IMG/VR virus record: IMGVR_UViG_3300048112_000125
Span: 1 to 21,367 of that record
DNA: 21,367 nt
Strand: one strand, 5' to 3'
Origin: a virus
The notes under the pieces were generated by a model, which made no database searches, was not told the DNA's origin, and saw only the letters and a list, made by a program, of their open reading frames with translations. The position numbers and the translations under genes were made by a program. This document shows positions 21,158 through 21,367 of the stretch, in pieces (positions within the stretch are counted from its first letter, which is position 1; each line of letters starts with the position of its first letter).

Positions 21158-21367
21158 GAAAAGTAAATAAAATGGCAAAAAAGAGATTAGCTCGTAATCC
21201 TTTGCCTAAAGCAGAAAAAGGCAAGATACATATAGTTAATATGTCATCTTATACACGACCAGAAGTTGTAGAACAATACAATAGAGAGTGGGTAGAATAT
21301 GGAGCGGACAATAATTACTTTGATTATCTTATAGATAGATATAATGGTAGTGCTACAAATAATGCTG
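21154..21367 (+). CDS. Portal protein, N-terminal fragment (runs off the window)
   Basis: The ORF starts on an ATGA overlap with the previous gene and is open to the window end (71 codons). A second in-frame ATG at 21172 is an alternative start. The N-terminus is basic, followed by the phrase YNREWVEYGADNNYFDYLID (49-68), then RYNGSATNNA. W-x-x-YG-x-DN-x-(Y/F)-x-x-x-L-x-D-x-x-x-x-S-x-x-x-N is the typical opening of portal proteins in Bacteroidota phages. The portal is the ring through which TerL packages DNA. Its place at the end of the structural block, after the tail tube, is unusual. Confidence 0.75.
   Translation, partial: MRKVNKMAKKRLARNPLPKAEKGKIHIVNMSSYTRPEVVEQYNREWVEYGADNNYFDYLIDRYNGSATNNA

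Noticed and set aside
1-21367. tRNA genes, integrase, repressor or insertion sequence
   Set aside because: Reading for T-loop-like GTTCRA with acceptor stems, tyrosine or serine recombinase motifs and terminal inverted repeats gave nothing convincing. TCAGTTGG resembles a tRNA D-arm, but no cloverleaf could be built around it.

Overview
The window is part of a tailed-phage genome (siphovirus-like: tape measure, tail tube, tail completion and terminase genes, no contractile-sheath gene seen). Every convincing gene is on the + strand and packed tightly, with many ATGA or TAATG stop/start overlaps. The DNA is very AT-rich. The host is probably a member of the Bacteroidota, most likely a flavobacterium. 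Genes lack Shine-Dalgarno sequences and have A-rich leaders. Two near-consensus promoters of the Bacteroidota type (TTG or TTTG, about 19-20 bases, TAnnTTTG) lie in intergenic gaps. The protein families (PD-(D/E)XK/DUF3799 nuclease, XkdF-like protease, tail tube) are ones I associate with phages of that phylum. The host call is inference.

Left block (9-4251): a tiny conserved-looking ORF, a promoter, a small lipoprotein with a charged post-cysteine stretch, then one operon: RecE/DUF3799-like nuclease, a 63-aa protein, a DnaA domain IV-like protein, a DUF1599 (Nmad1) protein, a probable small terminase, the large terminase (Walker A/B and nuclease motifs) and a second PD-(D/E)XK-like protein. 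This links recombination or replication, possible base modification and packaging.

Middle block (4268-8554): a promoter followed by about 15 small genes, most of unknown function. They include a ParB/Srx-like protein, two adjacent zinc-ribbon mini-proteins, coiled-coil mini-proteins and two membrane mini-proteins. Several are under 60 codons. A cluster of AATTCAATAC repeats and a second promoter region split the block, and an intrinsic terminator closes it.

Control region (8555-9371): mostly non-coding around one 77-aa ORF. It holds a 14-bp palindrome, a GC-rich stretch with two inverted repeats, a 17-bp direct repeat pair, an iteron-like array of 17-bp units and the third copy of a TCAGTTGGA motif. 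This is the best candidate for a replication origin or master control region.

Structural block (9372-21367): tail assembly chaperone with a probable -1 frameshift extension, tail terminator-like and HK97 gp10-like proteins, two large tail proteins, tape measure, XkdF-like maturation protease with extra C-terminal domains, Cys-rich protein, scaffold-like acidic protein, major capsid protein, terminator, tail tube protein, terminator, a 118-aa beta-rich protein and the start of the portal. The tail genes come before the capsid genes, and the portal is last and far from the terminase, which departs from the usual siphovirus order. No integrase, repressor, polymerase or lysis gene was recognised here.
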